Source: Phellopilus nigrolimitatus
Taxonomy: Eukaryota; Basidiomycota; Agaricomycetes; Hymenochaetales; Hymenochaetaceae
Assembly: GCA_021029095.1 (NCBI GenBank)
Contig: JAJOHG010000096.1
Span: forward strand, 1 to 64,000
Length of the DNA: 64,000 nt
Direction: 5' to 3'
Position numbers and translations under genes: made by a program. How positions within the stretch are numbered: the first letter of the stretch is position 1; each line of letters begins with the position of its first letter. The notes under the pieces were generated by a model. That model was not told the DNA's origin, searched no databases, and saw only the letters and a list, made by a program, of their open reading frames with translations. Shown piece after piece: positions 26,449-39,225 of this stretch.

Positions 26449-28882
26449 CGATAAAGTCGAAAAAGACAGGCCGGTTTGAATATTATAAGTGGCTAAACAT
26501 TCCTCACTTCACTCCTCTTAGCGCGTTTACCTAGTATTCTACCCTCGTATCGACTAAGATGGGGGGAGGGGGAGGACAGAGAAAAGGCTGTAATCTGGTC
26601 TACAGATCCAATATCATCTTCATTCTGCATTTAGGGGCATCTATGGTGTTGTTGACGCTGGGAAAACTGGTTCTATTCGCTCAGGCGTTTTTCAGACGAT
26701 CTCCCAAAGTATTTGAATCTCAGATGAGAACGCAATCTATCACCGGTCGAGGCAACCGCGACACATGTAAGTAGGTTTTTAAAATATCAACCATGTTGAC
26801 TTTCTGCAAATCAAAGGTTGGATGTATGAGAACCAATTTAATTTCAGGGCACCGAATGCTCAAACACAATCCACTCGTTATTGGAGTTAGACAGAGTAGG
26901 CAGAAATGCGGGAGACAGATTGATTAAAGCTACACATGAATCTGAAAATGCAACGTCTGAAAACAAGGACGAATACCTATTATCGTGCGCCATATTTTCG
27001 GGCGGCGCGTACAGTATGTAACCCATTTCAAGATGATTGGTGCATTTGATCAACGTGCTCGAAAACTCTGGAGCTCGATTGTCAAACTTCTATTCCATGT
27101 GTCAGTTGTGAGCCACCAGTCAACTACATATGAGAGTGTAACTCGGGCCGCCGTGTGGCCTGACTGAATTTTCGTCCAACTCAAGGCGGCCGTACAGGTG
27201 AGACCCAGGAGAAAGGCGAAGAATCTCAGTGGCTTGGGAGAAATACCGAAAGGGTCGGGAAGCCACAGGCAGAAGATTGATGTTTAGTTTAAGTTATATT
27301 GACCTCGAGCTTGTTATTTAAGCGAAAGCTTTTCGACTCTATAAGGAGAAGAGAATTGGCGTCGCTGGCTTTAAATTAAGACTTAGTTCCGAGCACTCCT
27401 AGGAAACTTTCATATTCAATCCGGGGCCTGAGCCAATTACACGTTATACAAATGGCAGACGCAAACCTTGTGGATCAGTAGCCGTGTATCGCTAACCGCG
27501 ATATGTGCGCTGTCTCCAGTTGCTCACTTCCGATGGCGGCCAGCACACTCTTCCAAACCGCGAATATCTGTGAAGCTTCTTGATTTGAAATGGCTAGCGG
27601 CGAAGGAGGGAAAGACCACAACGCGTCTCAGCGCACAGTTCTGGTCCTATCATCATCCTATTGCCTCAATTCAATTTCTTATTGGAAGAGTCGCAGACCC
27701 CGATCTGCGCCCAGCGGATCCATCGAAGAAGTTCTAGGGGTGTTGGAAATGCAGTGAGTCAGCTCTCGACGCGAACTGGTAGACAACCCCTCTCTCTTTA
27801 GCGCTGCTTCCAGGATCGGCGTCACTCCGCTTTAGGCAGTTTGTTTGCACGGAGTTTGCGACCATTGCAAACTCTCAGGATTGAGATAATAGAACGGAGA
27901 TAGGCGCACGATAAAGTCCACCACAAGCTGAAGAATAAACAGTAAGCCTGTGCATGAATCAGTGCGCATCAATACTCTTATTGCAGACTTCGACGAACCT
28001 AGAAATCAGGTTACATTTCGTCCCCGCGTTACGCAAGTCTGTTTCCAAGTCGGGACATGAGAACATTGGGCCCAGTGTGTTAGAAGTTAGAAATGTGAGC
28101 GACGGGAAATTTGTGTTCCCAAAAGTCCAACTCGAGGCTTCGGCTCTGAATCGATCGCGTGTTCGACTTGCGACAATGACCGAGCTCGCCGCTCCTTTTT
28201 CGAGAGCCACAATGGAAGTTATTTGTATTCGAGTCCCTTGGTTTCGCAGCGCCTTGCGAGAAACGAGATGATTGCTGGTCAAGGATAGGCGCTAGCCTGT
28301 CAGATGCGACATCACGCGCGCGTAGATGATCAGTGATTGCTACCTGGCCAGTAGGAACGTAACAATCCAAATTCAAATTTGCATAGCGTATCCGATTTGC
28401 AGCTCGATCTGAGCGTCTTGATTCTTGCAATTGAACGGGTGTCTGTACACTCCGCCGTTCGTATTCCGAAAGTCATTGGAGCGGCAGTTAGTACGCCGTG
28501 TACCGGGAAAAGCGGTGTCCATGGATGCACTTATGGTGGATGCGAAGTAGCCCAGCTGCAAGCCCAGAGCGATTATTTAATCAGATGAGGGACTCCGGTC
28601 ACTCTACTTTACTAATCGTCCTGAATACGAAGTGGCTAAAGAAGTTCAATGCAATGCGCATGTAAGATCTAATGGCCGCGGACTTTGAAAGTGGTGTTCA
28701 GGGTCCAACACTCAGAATCGGAAATTTAAACTCCGCGTCATTCAGTGCAGGTCGAATATAAAGACCGTCGATGACTAGAACTCTATTCTATACCCGTATC
28801 GTCCCCTTGCAGGTCCCCTACCTCGCCTGCTCCTCCTAAGACAACCGCAGGAAACACAGAATACGACGGCGCAGGCGCAGTC
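26449..28882. other. Gene-poor region between arrestin and JmjC genes
   Basis: About 2.4 kb, AT-rich, with stops in all frames. Nothing was recognised: no long terminal repeat, no transposase or reverse-transcriptase motif, no RNA gene. A minus-strand frame at 27959-28282 has no known motif. The right end probably carries the promoter of the JmjC gene; a TATA-like run was not identified with confidence. Confidence 0.35.
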
Positions 28883-31800
28883 ATGTTCGTGTCAGAACCA
28901 TGTCACCCGCCTTCTGGCATGCGTATCACGGACCTCCTCAATCCAGTTCTTCCAACGGATCTTCAGCGTACGCCCCCGCAAGGGCATACCCGTGCGCATA
29001 TATCCGCCTTTCCAGCGTTCAACTCGTCGGAAAACGCTACGCATATACGAGTCGGGAATGTACGACCAGATACAGAACGCGGACCGGACCTGCAGGACTC
29101 TGCAGTGAGCGCGAGGACAGGACTGGCTCCCGTGCAGATGCATATACAACCCTCGACGGAGTCATCAGGCTATGCACAAACACGATCGTACGAGACGGGC
29201 TTGACCGAAGCGGAAGAGAACTATGGCTTGCGCGCGGCACGCTGGGATCCTTCCCGTACACGCGATAGTGTGTCACTGCCGCCGCTACATGCGCTACATG
29301 GGGTGCGCGATCTCGAAGACGAGGCCAGGAGGATGGCACGTTCACCATTCTCGAAACACGAACTCTCGCACGTCGGAGGTACGTGAACGCCTGCTCTCTT
29401 ATGCGCTCGACCTAAAACCGCACTAACGCTCATCGTGCTACTGTCGATCGCATCTTGTTATAGGCGCTGGCCCTGCTTCTGCTTCTTTGTCAGACTCTAG
29501 CAAGGTTTTGTCTCCGCATCGGCGCCCGTCACCGTCTTTATCGAGACCAGTGAGTGCACCTGTGCCGTCACCACTCGTCGCGTCACACTACGGCGCGTCC
29601 CCGACGATGTTTGCGATCCCGCACAGTCCGTACGGGCAAGGACAACCGAATTTCTCTCCTTCGCCGGCTATTCTCGGCCATCATTTGCGTATGACGGCGC
29701 GCCCTCATTTGGTTCCGTTCATCACGCCGACTTCCTCGCCATCGCCGAACGTGTCTCAAGAGGGAGGCTATGGTGAATATTGATTTTTCGCTTTACTGTG
29801 CACTTTACAGGGTCCGCGCAGTATTCAGATCCGCGAAGCTTTAGGCTTGAAACGGATGTCTTCCCCGAAACACCAGTATGATCGGTTCGGATAGTTCCGA
29901 TACTTTGTATTTGCTCGTATTTGTGTACTTCCATATTCAGTCTCTTTACTGTTCTGGTTTCGGTGCATTGTTGCTCATTATCCTTCTACAGCGTTCATGG
30001 CGCTTGCAGATGCCCACCCCAGTGCGTCGTGTGATCTTGCTATTGAGGCTCGAGGCTCATACGAAGCAGACTTTCAGATAGCCGAACGCGCGTCGGTGCG
30101 CATCGCAGCGCGCGAGACGAAGGAGTTGACGCCGACATTCGAAGTCCTGCAGCTCCATCCAACACAACAGCCTCAGCAGAATCAATCCAATCAATCCAAG
30201 AGGAAGCGTTCTCAGTCTAAAACAACAAATTCTGAGGAGGGTGCCTCTCCGGTAACGGCGCTGCGCTCCACAGTCTCTTCGGCCTCACCCGAGTCGTCTG
30301 CAAGCTCTGTGGCGGCGGCGAGCTTCTGTGGTGATGATATTGAGGGCGACGTGCGGAAAGCAAAGAAGGCAAGAGGGAAGGCAAAGGCGTCAAGTACAAG
30401 CGGTAAGTATGCCAAACTTGTTCTTTGCTTTTCCCTTCCTACTCTGCACTACTTCAATTAAATTACCCGATTTGGAAGAACACGTTCAGCCTTCGTTTAG
30501 CGCCTCATTCAGCCCACATCCTATTTCGTTCTTACTGCCCTTCCCCTCCTTTCTCTTGTTAGATTATATTACTGACGTATCGGAACTATCTTTCACCTTT
30601 TTGCAGGTAATTCTAACAACGTTGCGACGAAGAGAAATCCTTCTAAGAAGCGTAGCGGCTCGGAAGGAAGTGTAGCCAGGTCAAAGTCAACTGGTACGGA
30701 AATGGTTTACTTGTCCTGCGTCGTTTCTCTTGCGTATCGCAACTTCGCGCTCTCATGCATTCTTTTTTTCTTCTTACGGCCGATTTGTTTCTAATGGAAA
30801 TTGTAAGCTGATTCGTGCTATAGCAGACGCGAGCCAGACCGGATCTTCCCAGAAGGGCAAAGAGAAAGAGGAACCTGTTCCTACGTGTAAATGACTTCAT
30901 GTTCTCCTTTTCCTATCTAATTGAGTTTCTACTCGTATAGATCCTCAGCCGGTTTCCAGCGGGCAACTCCAGCCTCTTGATCCGCACATGACGATGCAAC
31001 TAGGGTACGGCGTCAGCGTCATGCCCATTCAAGAGGGTGTGTCTATCATTCACCCGATGGGCTACTCGTATCCCATACAAATGCAAGTGCACCAGCTCGG
31101 AGTGGGTATGCCCGTCGCCGTCCCGGTTTCCCATAGCCAGCAAAACGCGAAGTGGTTCCCGGAGCTGCAGTTCGCGCGCTGCATGTCCGCCCGCTACCGT
31201 TCAGACGCATTTCCACGGTGCGTGAGCTGCACGCGCAGGTGGGCGGGCGATACGTGCCGTTTTCAGAACATCCGTATTTTATTGCGCGATGCGAACAAGA
31301 ATCTTGTTGCAGTCGGGTTCCAGCCTCTTACCGCGAAGGCAGAGTGCACGCAGATGATCTATCCGGATGAATGGAACATCGTTTTGGAGAAACGACATGT
31401 GAATAGGATAATGGCAAGTGTTATTTTTGTTGATGCTCGTCTACACAATTTACTGACAGCCCGTTGTACACAGAAAACTGTCGCGATGGCCCTTCTGCCA
31501 CATCTACAGAAGGAACAAGCACATCAGAATCTCGGTAGCGTAGTAAAAAGGCAGCGTGAGACTGATGTCCGCGCAACTTGCGGTGCGTATGCTCTTTCTT
31601 TGGTGATCTCGACCTATCACCTGACCTTCCTCCTTTTTTTTCCGAACGATAGACACTTGCATGACCTCGCTTTTCTCCAGCAGCTGGATGTGCCGACAAT
31701 GCGGACGGGAGGCTTGCGAAGAGTGCTATCAGACTATATATCGACTCACCGCGGACTCGACGCCATCGCCGACGCCGACGCCAACCGGAAACAAACCAGG

Positions 31801-33424
31801 AAAAGGGTCGGGCACAAGTGGTGCGACTCAGCGTGCGATAATGAAGGAGCGGCATGCGTCTTCGAATCCGTTTTTCCTGAGTTGCAACAGGAAGGCATTG
31901 CATGGCGTTCACACGTTTAATCCTGTAACGCGCTTTGTGCAGGGTGAACTGGACGACGCAGTCAAGGAGATGCTGAGGTTAGCCGGTGAGGGTGAGAAAG
32001 GGCAGAATGCGGACGCGAATACAAAAGAAAGGACAGAAGGAGCCGATCCAGCCAAGAGGAGCGAGCGTGAGGGTGAAGAACATCGAGAAGTGGTCAAAGG
32101 AGAAAATGCAATGGACATCGATGCGCGCGTCTCTACTGCCTCTACCAGCAACTTGACCACTACACATAGTCTCACTCCGGACGTTTACGACGACGGTGTT
32201 TGCACACTGGTTTCAAACCCTATCCCGCCTTCCCTCTCTACTTCTTCCGTTTCTTTAGCCCACTCGCCTCCCATGTCTTCAGAACCACTTCCAGTGCCGT
32301 CTTGGCCCGTCCCATACTACACTGTGGAGAGCCTAACAGAACAGGTATTCGCGGCGCAGTGGGCGCGTGGGACGCCGCTCATTGTTACAGGCCTGCTTGA
32401 GCGCTTCAGTCTGCGCTGGACGCCCGAATACTTCGTGAATACGTACGGCGCGCAGCCGTGCATTATTATCGAGTGCGAAAGCAATGCAAATAAGAAGGTG
32501 ACAGTGGGCGAGTTTTTCAGCAACTTTGGCCAGTACGAGGGTAGAACGGAGTTCTGGAAACTGAAGGTCTGTCTGGGATACCCAATATGATTTTACACAT
32601 TATATTAATCCCAGATTCTTTCTCAGGATTGGCCGCCGTCGTCGGACTTTAAGACAGCGTTTCCAGAGCTGTATGACGACTTCAGTCGCGCTGTCCCAAT
32701 ACCTAACTATTCGAGGCGGGACGGTACAATGAACATCGCCTCTCACTTCCCCTCAAACACCGTCGCACCAGATCTCGGGCCTAAAATGTACAATGCCTAC
32801 GCGGCAAACGACAATCCAGGGAGCAAGGGCTCGACTCGGTTGCACATGGACATGGCGGACGCGGTGAACATCATGCTCCATGCAGAGCTCACCGCCACTG
32901 GTGCTCCTGGTTGCGCCGCTTGGGACTTGTTCCGCGCGGAGGACTCTATTCACCTGCGCGCGTTTTTCAAGCGGCATTTCAAAGGCCAGTACCAGAACGA
33001 CCCTATCCATGCGCAGACGTTCTATCTCGACACAGATCTGCGCAAGCAGCTTTACGATGAGATGGGCGTGCGTAGCTTCCGCATCTATCAGCGCCCAGGC
33101 GAGGCGGTGTTCATCCCGGCCGGGTGCGCGCACCAGGTGTGCAATCTCGCAGATAGCATTAAGGTTGCATGTGACTTCGTGAGCCCAGAGAATGTCGAGC
33201 GGTGCGAGACGCTCACGCGCGAGTTCCGCGCGCAAAACCAAAGCCTCGTGTGGAAGGAGGACGTGCTGCAGCTGCGCTCGATGATGTGGTTTGCATGGCT
33301 ATCGTGTCGGCAGCAGCAAGCGAAGTGGACGAGTGAAGAGGAGGGGACAGGGGAACTCTCGACTTCCGTCGCGACGGAGGCAGAAATTGAAAACGAAAAC
33401 GCTGACCAGTCTAATGCATCCTGA
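28883..33424 (+). CDS. JmjC-domain protein of KDM3 (JHDM2) type with zinc finger
   Basis: Probable Fe(II)/2-oxoglutarate-dependent histone lysine demethylase; in animals KDM3 acts on H3K9 methylation. The N-terminal half is Pro/Ser-rich and disordered, starting MFVSEPCHPPSGMRITDLLN. A Cys-rich region follows: RCVSCTRRWAGDTCRFQNIR at about 31220-31280 and CDTCMTSLFSSSWMCRQCGR plus EACEECYQTI at about 31650-31740, the KDM3-type zinc finger. The JmjC domain lies at about 32310-33260. Metal ligands are visible: His and Asp in HMD (codon 32843) and His in AGCAHQV (codon 33131). Other KDM3-like blocks are YFVNTYGAQPC, SHFPSNTVAPDLGPKMYNAY and YQRPGEAVFIPAGCAHQVCN. Introns are numerous. The first Met is assumed; the true start could lie in an upstream exon. 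The catalytic core appears intact. Confidence 0.88.
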
Positions 33425-33827
33425 AGTGTTCTGTCCATCTGCTCATCGCTGTTTTGTTAACTCCAGGTTTTTTTTTTTGATTCTTATTCCTCGCTAATAT
33501 GGGTATTGGTTGCATGTTCTTGCCTGTACAAGTAGTAAAAGCTCTGTCACGTTTTCACAATGCTTTGCGAAATGAAATTTGTACTTATTATTTCCTTCTG
33601 CGCTTCGCGATGAGAAATTACGACGCAATGTAACACTATTCCAAAAATACTGGGCTTTGAATTTGACCGTCTTCTTATGGAAACAACCCTTATCTAGCCG
33701 AAGCTTATCTGATAACCTCCATGATCATTGCCCAATGCTTTTCGATCTCGACTTTGTACATCGATTCACGCAGCTTGTTTTCTCCTTTCCCGACAACTTA
33801 AACGATCACGTCTAGTCCAGAATATAT
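33425..33827. other. Intergenic region between JmjC and ADAT2 genes
   Basis: About 400 bp, AT-rich, with a T run at about 33471-33478. No gene is seen. The two flanking genes point the same way, so this holds a 3' end and the ADAT2 promoter. Confidence 0.4.
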
Positions 33828-34732
<905 letters not shown>

Positions 34733-35639
34733 TCCCAGGGCAGCACATCGGTATAGACGACGTCCTGGCAGGGGCGTTTCCTCCTTAGCCTCCAGTTTCT
34801 CATTCCCTCCCCACATATTTTCGCCGAACTTTCCCGGCGCACCATGCACGCAACCCGCGTTTTGTTCTGTTGCCACCCTCTGCTGCTTCGCCCGCTCTAT
34901 CCGAGCACATCAACCCCGTTCGCTCAACGCAATTCTCCGCCTCTCGTCCTTCGCCACGTAAAACTAGCGCGCCAGGACAGGGGTGCCTGGGGGCCCTCCA
35001 GACCACTAGACGGGCGGGGAGACACGGCTGGCTCACTAACTGCTATGGCGACTCTGGCTTCGCGCCTTCGCACTGATAAGCGTCGTTCCGTCCGCCTTGT
35101 TCTCGTCTGCTGCTCCACCCGTCGACCCTGGCTCCTTCTGTTCGGGCAGAACTTTTCGGGTTATGCGGCCTGGACGAGTGGCACCAAGAAGCCCGGCGCG
35201 TGCGAACGAATGATCGTCGTCGCCGCGGTTCGGGATGTGGACTTTGGACAGCGGACAGCGGAGTGCGTGCGCGTTGCGGTTCTTGCTGCAATTTGTCGCC
35301 AACACTTGCATCGCGCCTGGGCGCATTTCGCGATAGACAGATCTCCGCTGTTTGTTGAAATCGAAGCTTGCCGCATTCGCTCACGCGCTTCCAACAACCG
35401 TATTAAGGCACCTGGGCACCCGCAGACCCAAATTATCCGTGTCCTTGAAATCGGAAATAAACGACCTGGAAAAAATAAGGCGGTGCGCAGCTTGACGTGC
35501 GGTTCTGTGTGTTACTGTGCCTTGAGAAAAATATCTCAGTGAGCAGGGCGTCCCGGCGGCGGTGGTGGCGGCCGCCGCGGCCGCCGCTTCTTTCGAGCAG
35601 GCGTGCGAAAGCGAAGCCGCGCTGGAATTCGAAGACGTC

Positions 35640-36095
35640 GCTGAGCGTCACAACGGCGGAGTCGGCGCCGTCGGAGGGCGATTGCATGCAGCGGAACGTC
35701 AGACAGAAGCTGGAGACGGCCGCGTCTGGCTAGGGCAGACGCCAGAATTTGCGGTGCTGGCGCCGCGGCTTTACACGAACTGGGCGCCTTCGACTTACGT
35801 GTGTCTTCGGCGCTTTTTGCCCGCCCGCTGCGCATCCAGAAATGGTGCAGGCGGTGGAGGGCATTCGTGTGCGACGGGACGGCAGGCAGAAGCTGGAGAC
35901 CGCCAAGTCTGGCTAGAGCAGACGGCCGCATTGGTGATGCTGTCGCCGCGGCCTTGCAGAACTCGACGCCTTCGGCTTCTGTGTCCCGCTGGGTACTGAA
36001 CGCTACGACAGAATCGGCGGAACTGGCGTCGCGGCTTTGAATGAGCATGAACGCCTTCGACTTCCGCGTCCCGCTAGGACCTAAACGTCACTTCT
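35640..36095. repeat. Three imperfect tandem repeats, about 170-190 bp each
   Basis: The core CAGAAGCTGGAGAC(G/C)GCC, then GTCTGGCTAG(G/A)GCAGAC, occurs near 35703-35740 and again near 35886-35923. A second shared core, C(G/T)TCG(A/G)CTT...CGTGT or CGTCCCGCT, occurs near 35790, 35965 and 36055. Units are diverged by roughly a quarter. Minus-strand translation also repeats (SALARxGxLQLLxxVP), so this may be the remnant of a repetitive coding sequence or a minisatellite. Confidence 0.6.
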
Positions 36096-36755
36096 TTGCA
36101 TGCTTCTCGTCCGTCCGCTAGCGCGATTCGGGCAATGCGTAGTGTTTCAGGATGTTGGTGCACATGGCCGTTATCCAAAGACTCGGGACCATCGGATGGC
36201 GAAAGTCAATGCTCGCGGACGGTTCCCTGCCTTCTGCGTATTTTTGCCCATACAGTCGATATTCCGACAATGCATCTCATTGTGACACGTGCGACTGGTC
36301 GAAAATGAAATGAGTATCGCATTTCAGCGGACTTGGTCAGAATCACGCCGTTTCGCGTTCACCGTCTCGCATTGGACAGCGCCGGAACCCTTCCTGTAGC
36401 CTCCGCTGCTTGCAATATAATTACGCGGGTCTTGTTATCACGTTTTACTTCAGATAAGAGACGGTTATACAGCGACTACCGACTGCAGACACAAATAAGA
36501 GTGAATATGTTATCGATAAGCCCGGTCGTCGAGAGACGGAATACAATGGAAATGACGCACGAGCAGGTGGACGGGACACCTGACTGCCCACAGCCGAGCG
36601 TCGTCGCTGTTTGCCATCCAAATGCTCGTCACTACCTGTCGCCTCCCTCCTCTTCGAAGTCTAAGTATTAAGTATCATGGGACGTCCTTGACGGCGGTCT
36701 CCGTCTTGTGAAGCCTCTCTAGAGCCTACATGTGTGAAATACATGAAACGCAGAT

Positions 36756-36773
36756 GGGGGGGGGGGGGGGGGG
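36756..36773. repeat. Poly-G run, 18 bases
   Basis: Eighteen consecutive G on the plus strand, in an otherwise AT-balanced intergenic stretch. Such runs can form G-quadruplex-like structures and are length-unstable; the exact count is uncertain with most sequencing methods. Confidence 0.9.
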
Positions 36774-37279
36774 TTGTTTCGCGTGCGGATGCTGACGATG
36801 AAGCTGATACAGTCAGATTGCACGTCTCTCGATGAAAATGAAACCTTGGTCTCTGGTCCCTGGTCAAAGCTGTTACTTACAACATGCTCTGCCAAGGAGG
36901 TAAAGTTACATGGTACATAGCAGATTGTTTGTGTGTACAAATTGCCTCAGACAGTCACACTGATGACTGCGGCTTGCTCACAAAACCGAACTCAACCGCA
37001 TGGTCGATCTAGTTTTATATGTATAGAAGTTGTCACTGTGAAAAACCAAACCGGCTTGTGTGTACGAAACCACGCCTCTGGCCAATACCTGTCTTGAGTA
37101 ACTGTAGACCTGTACATCCAAACTTCTAATACAGTAGTGGCTCAAGGAACGGCACTCTAGACTGAAATTACTAAATGTCCGCAGATGATCATCCAGTGCT
37201 TGATGGGTTCGCATAAGATTAGCTCCCAGTACCCAGAAACCAGGGAGAAGGGACCAACAATGCAATGAAATATCCGACA

Positions 37280-38389
37280 CTAGTCTTTGCCGTGAAGAAA
37301 GAGCTCTTTGAGAATACGAGCAGTGTCGTCCGGGCTTGTAACAGAGTGGCCAATCGTCCTCGAGTCCGTAAAGATCTCATAGTCATTCCCGCCCTGAATC
37401 GAGGCAAAGGTGTTGGAATGAGAATAAACAGGTAAAGCTGGAGCATACCTTATACGTCTTGTCTCCAAAGAAATGGATTTCTTCAAATCCCTCGTTGCGC
37501 ACGTGCTCCAGGCAGTACGTCTTATCCCAGCCGCGCGGGAAAACGTCGAAGGAGATCTGGCCACCGATGGAGTATGTGAGGCCATAGTCCGCAAATTTTT
37601 CGCGGAGGACATCCACAAACGCAGAGCGGAGTTTTTGCTCCTGTAGAAAGGCGGTTTCAATATAGACACCAGAATAGATAGCGAGAACAGACTTTATCGT
37701 ATTTTTCGAACTGGTTCCGCTCCTCGACGCTGATAAATGTAAAAGTTGGCATTTAAATCGAGGAAACGTGTTGGAAAACGAACGGACCTTGCGTTTCGTC
37801 CGATGGGGCTGACATTTATCATGCCGTTACGGAACTCGACGAATGTACCTCTAGCGATGGGCTGAGTCCATCTATAAGCTGCATATACGACGCACGCTTG
37901 TCCTTACCGCTTGATCGGAATGTCCATGTCGGCGACATAGTGAAGGATAAAGTTGACCAGCTTCTTGTACTTGTCCTCGCCGAGGAAGTTGATGAAGGAC
38001 TGCGATGCAAGTTGCTTTCCTAGTCTATACGCAGTCAGGCCATTCTCAGCGAATGCAAAGTCGAAGTCATTGACGGCTAATCCCAAACAGTAGATCATAT
38101 ATAAATATGTATATACGGATAAAGTACGTAGAAGGGGCGCACCGTTGCTTCCAAGCTGCTCCTGGATCTTTGAAAGATCGGAGCCGCCCACGAAACCGGT
38201 CGCAACCTCCTTGCGAAGGTCGCGCAACAAGTTGATCATATCTGGAGACGCGCTCTATGCGTGGATCAGCGTGCGCGCTAAAGATGCTGGGTGAAGACCA
38301 CGGACGCGTCTGGCTGGAGAAAGTGTACCGTCAACATCGAAGAGGACCAGTTTTTTGTGTTTGCGGTCCGCAAAATCGGGGGAGACCAT
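37280..38389 (-). CDS. SEC53: Phosphomannomutase (PMM, SEC53 family)
   Basis: Interconverts mannose-6-phosphate and mannose-1-phosphate, supplying GDP-mannose for glycosylation and GPI anchors. It is a cytosolic HAD-superfamily enzyme. The N-terminus reads [20 protein letters not shown] followed by GTLSPAR, with the HAD nucleophile Asp in FDVDGT. Further blocks: [100 protein letters not shown]; and a C-terminal [18 protein letters not shown]. About six introns, all in phase, give about 255 residues, the usual family length. Start at 38389. The frame is intact. Confidence 0.95.
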
Positions 38390-38569
38390 GGTTGCAGTTT
38401 AGAGAGAGAGAGCGCTGCTGCGCAGCGATGTCGATCGGTTGCCGAAACGGGGAGGCGCGTATAGCCACGTGCCTCAGCCAGCCTGGAAGATTGTTTTTAC
38501 CTTGTGAGGCAACGCCTGCCAAAACGTGTGCACGCTTTGTAATCTGACAAATGATCAGCACATGTCAAA

Positions 38570-38855
38570 CAGGGGCTGGTTTGAAGCCGAACCAAACCTC
38601 CGGTTCGGTTCGGTTTCGATTCGGTTCGGTTTGATAAAATAGTAAAACAAAACCGTGCGGTTTGGGCCAAATCCTGTTTCAAACCGAGTTTATTACCATA
38701 TATAGTAATTAATCCGCAGTTTAAACCGAACCAAGCCGAACCAAACCGGGAAACTCGGTTCGGTTTGGCCCAAATTTGCGAACCGAACCGGAAGTTTGGT
38801 TCGGTTTTCAGCAAAAAGGCTGAAAACCGGACCAAACCAAACTACGGCAACACTA
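38570..38855. repeat. AACCGAACC-type inverted/direct repeat block
   Basis: The block is built almost wholly from the word GGTTCGGTTT and its complement AAACCGAACC. Left copies read GGTTCGGTTCGGTTTCGATT; right copies read AACCGAACCAAGCCGAACCA, so the block can fold back on itself. At the right end an explicit hairpin has 16-base arms (38797-38812 and 38819-38834, one mismatch) around a 6-base AAAAAG loop. The segment GGTTTGG(G)CCAAAT or GGTTTGGCCCAAAT occurs twice. No coding capacity is apparent. It may be a MITE-like element or simple-sequence expansion. Confidence 0.7.
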
Positions 38856-38931
38856 GTTGTTGGAGTTACTGCTTCGTTAAATTATGGGTAAGTTTTGAAA
38901 GAGGAAGTGTTATTTTAAATACAAGATGACA

Positions 38932-38950
38932 TTTTTTTTTTTTTTTTTTT
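38932..38950. repeat. Poly-T run, 19 bases
   Basis: Nineteen T on the plus strand (equivalent to poly-A on the minus strand), about 80 bp right of the AACCGAACC block. It could be the tail of an inserted retro-element copy, but no element body was recognised. Confidence 0.85.
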
Positions 38951-39059
38951 AGACATTTCAAGGACTGAATGGCTGCTCTGAGATTATTTGATTATTACAT
39001 GGATGAGGTTTACTTTGAATTATATATTGAAAGTGCATAAGTGGTGTGAGAGGCTTCCA

Positions 39060-39225
39060 ATATTGCAGGATTGCCGATTTAGGGAATTATTCGAGCTGTA
39101 GTTGCCGCTTTGAGTAGGTTTGTTTTGCACTATTGCCGCTTTGGGAGTATATTTTCGGATTTGCAGTGTTGCCGCTTTTGAATGTACATTTAAGGATTTG
39201 TAGAATTGTCGCTTTGGGTGCAGCA
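39060..39225. repeat. Short degenerate minisatellite, TTGCCGCTTTG core
   Basis: The word TTGCCGCTTTG or a close variant (TTGCCGATTTA, TTGCCGCTTTT, TTGTCGCTTTG) recurs five times at about 38-45 base spacing, in each case followed by an AT-rich spacer with GGATTTG or AGTA. No coding frame is associated. Confidence 0.65.

Larger units (their letters stand above)
34733..37279. other. 2.5 kb region without a recognised gene, repeats inside
   Basis: It begins with the ADAT2 3' end. The segment 34844-35540 has an open plus-strand frame, but its composition is that of random GC-rich DNA and no motif was recognised. Imperfect GC-rich repeats at about 35640-36090 and an 18-base G run at 36756 follow. 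The stretch 36780-37279 is AT-rich and probably includes the 3' untranslated region of the phosphomannomutase gene. Confidence 0.35.

Noticed and set aside
27959..28282. 107-residue minus-strand frame
   Set aside because: No recognisable family; the complementary strand is open over the same span, suggesting chance.
34844..35542. 232-residue plus-strand frame
   Set aside because: Basic, Arg/Ala/Cys-scattered composition, no motif, lies in GC-rich DNA with open frames on both strands; not supported as a gene.
38932..38950. T19 run as the poly-A tail of a retrotransposed element
   Set aside because: No element body or target-site duplication was recognised next to it.
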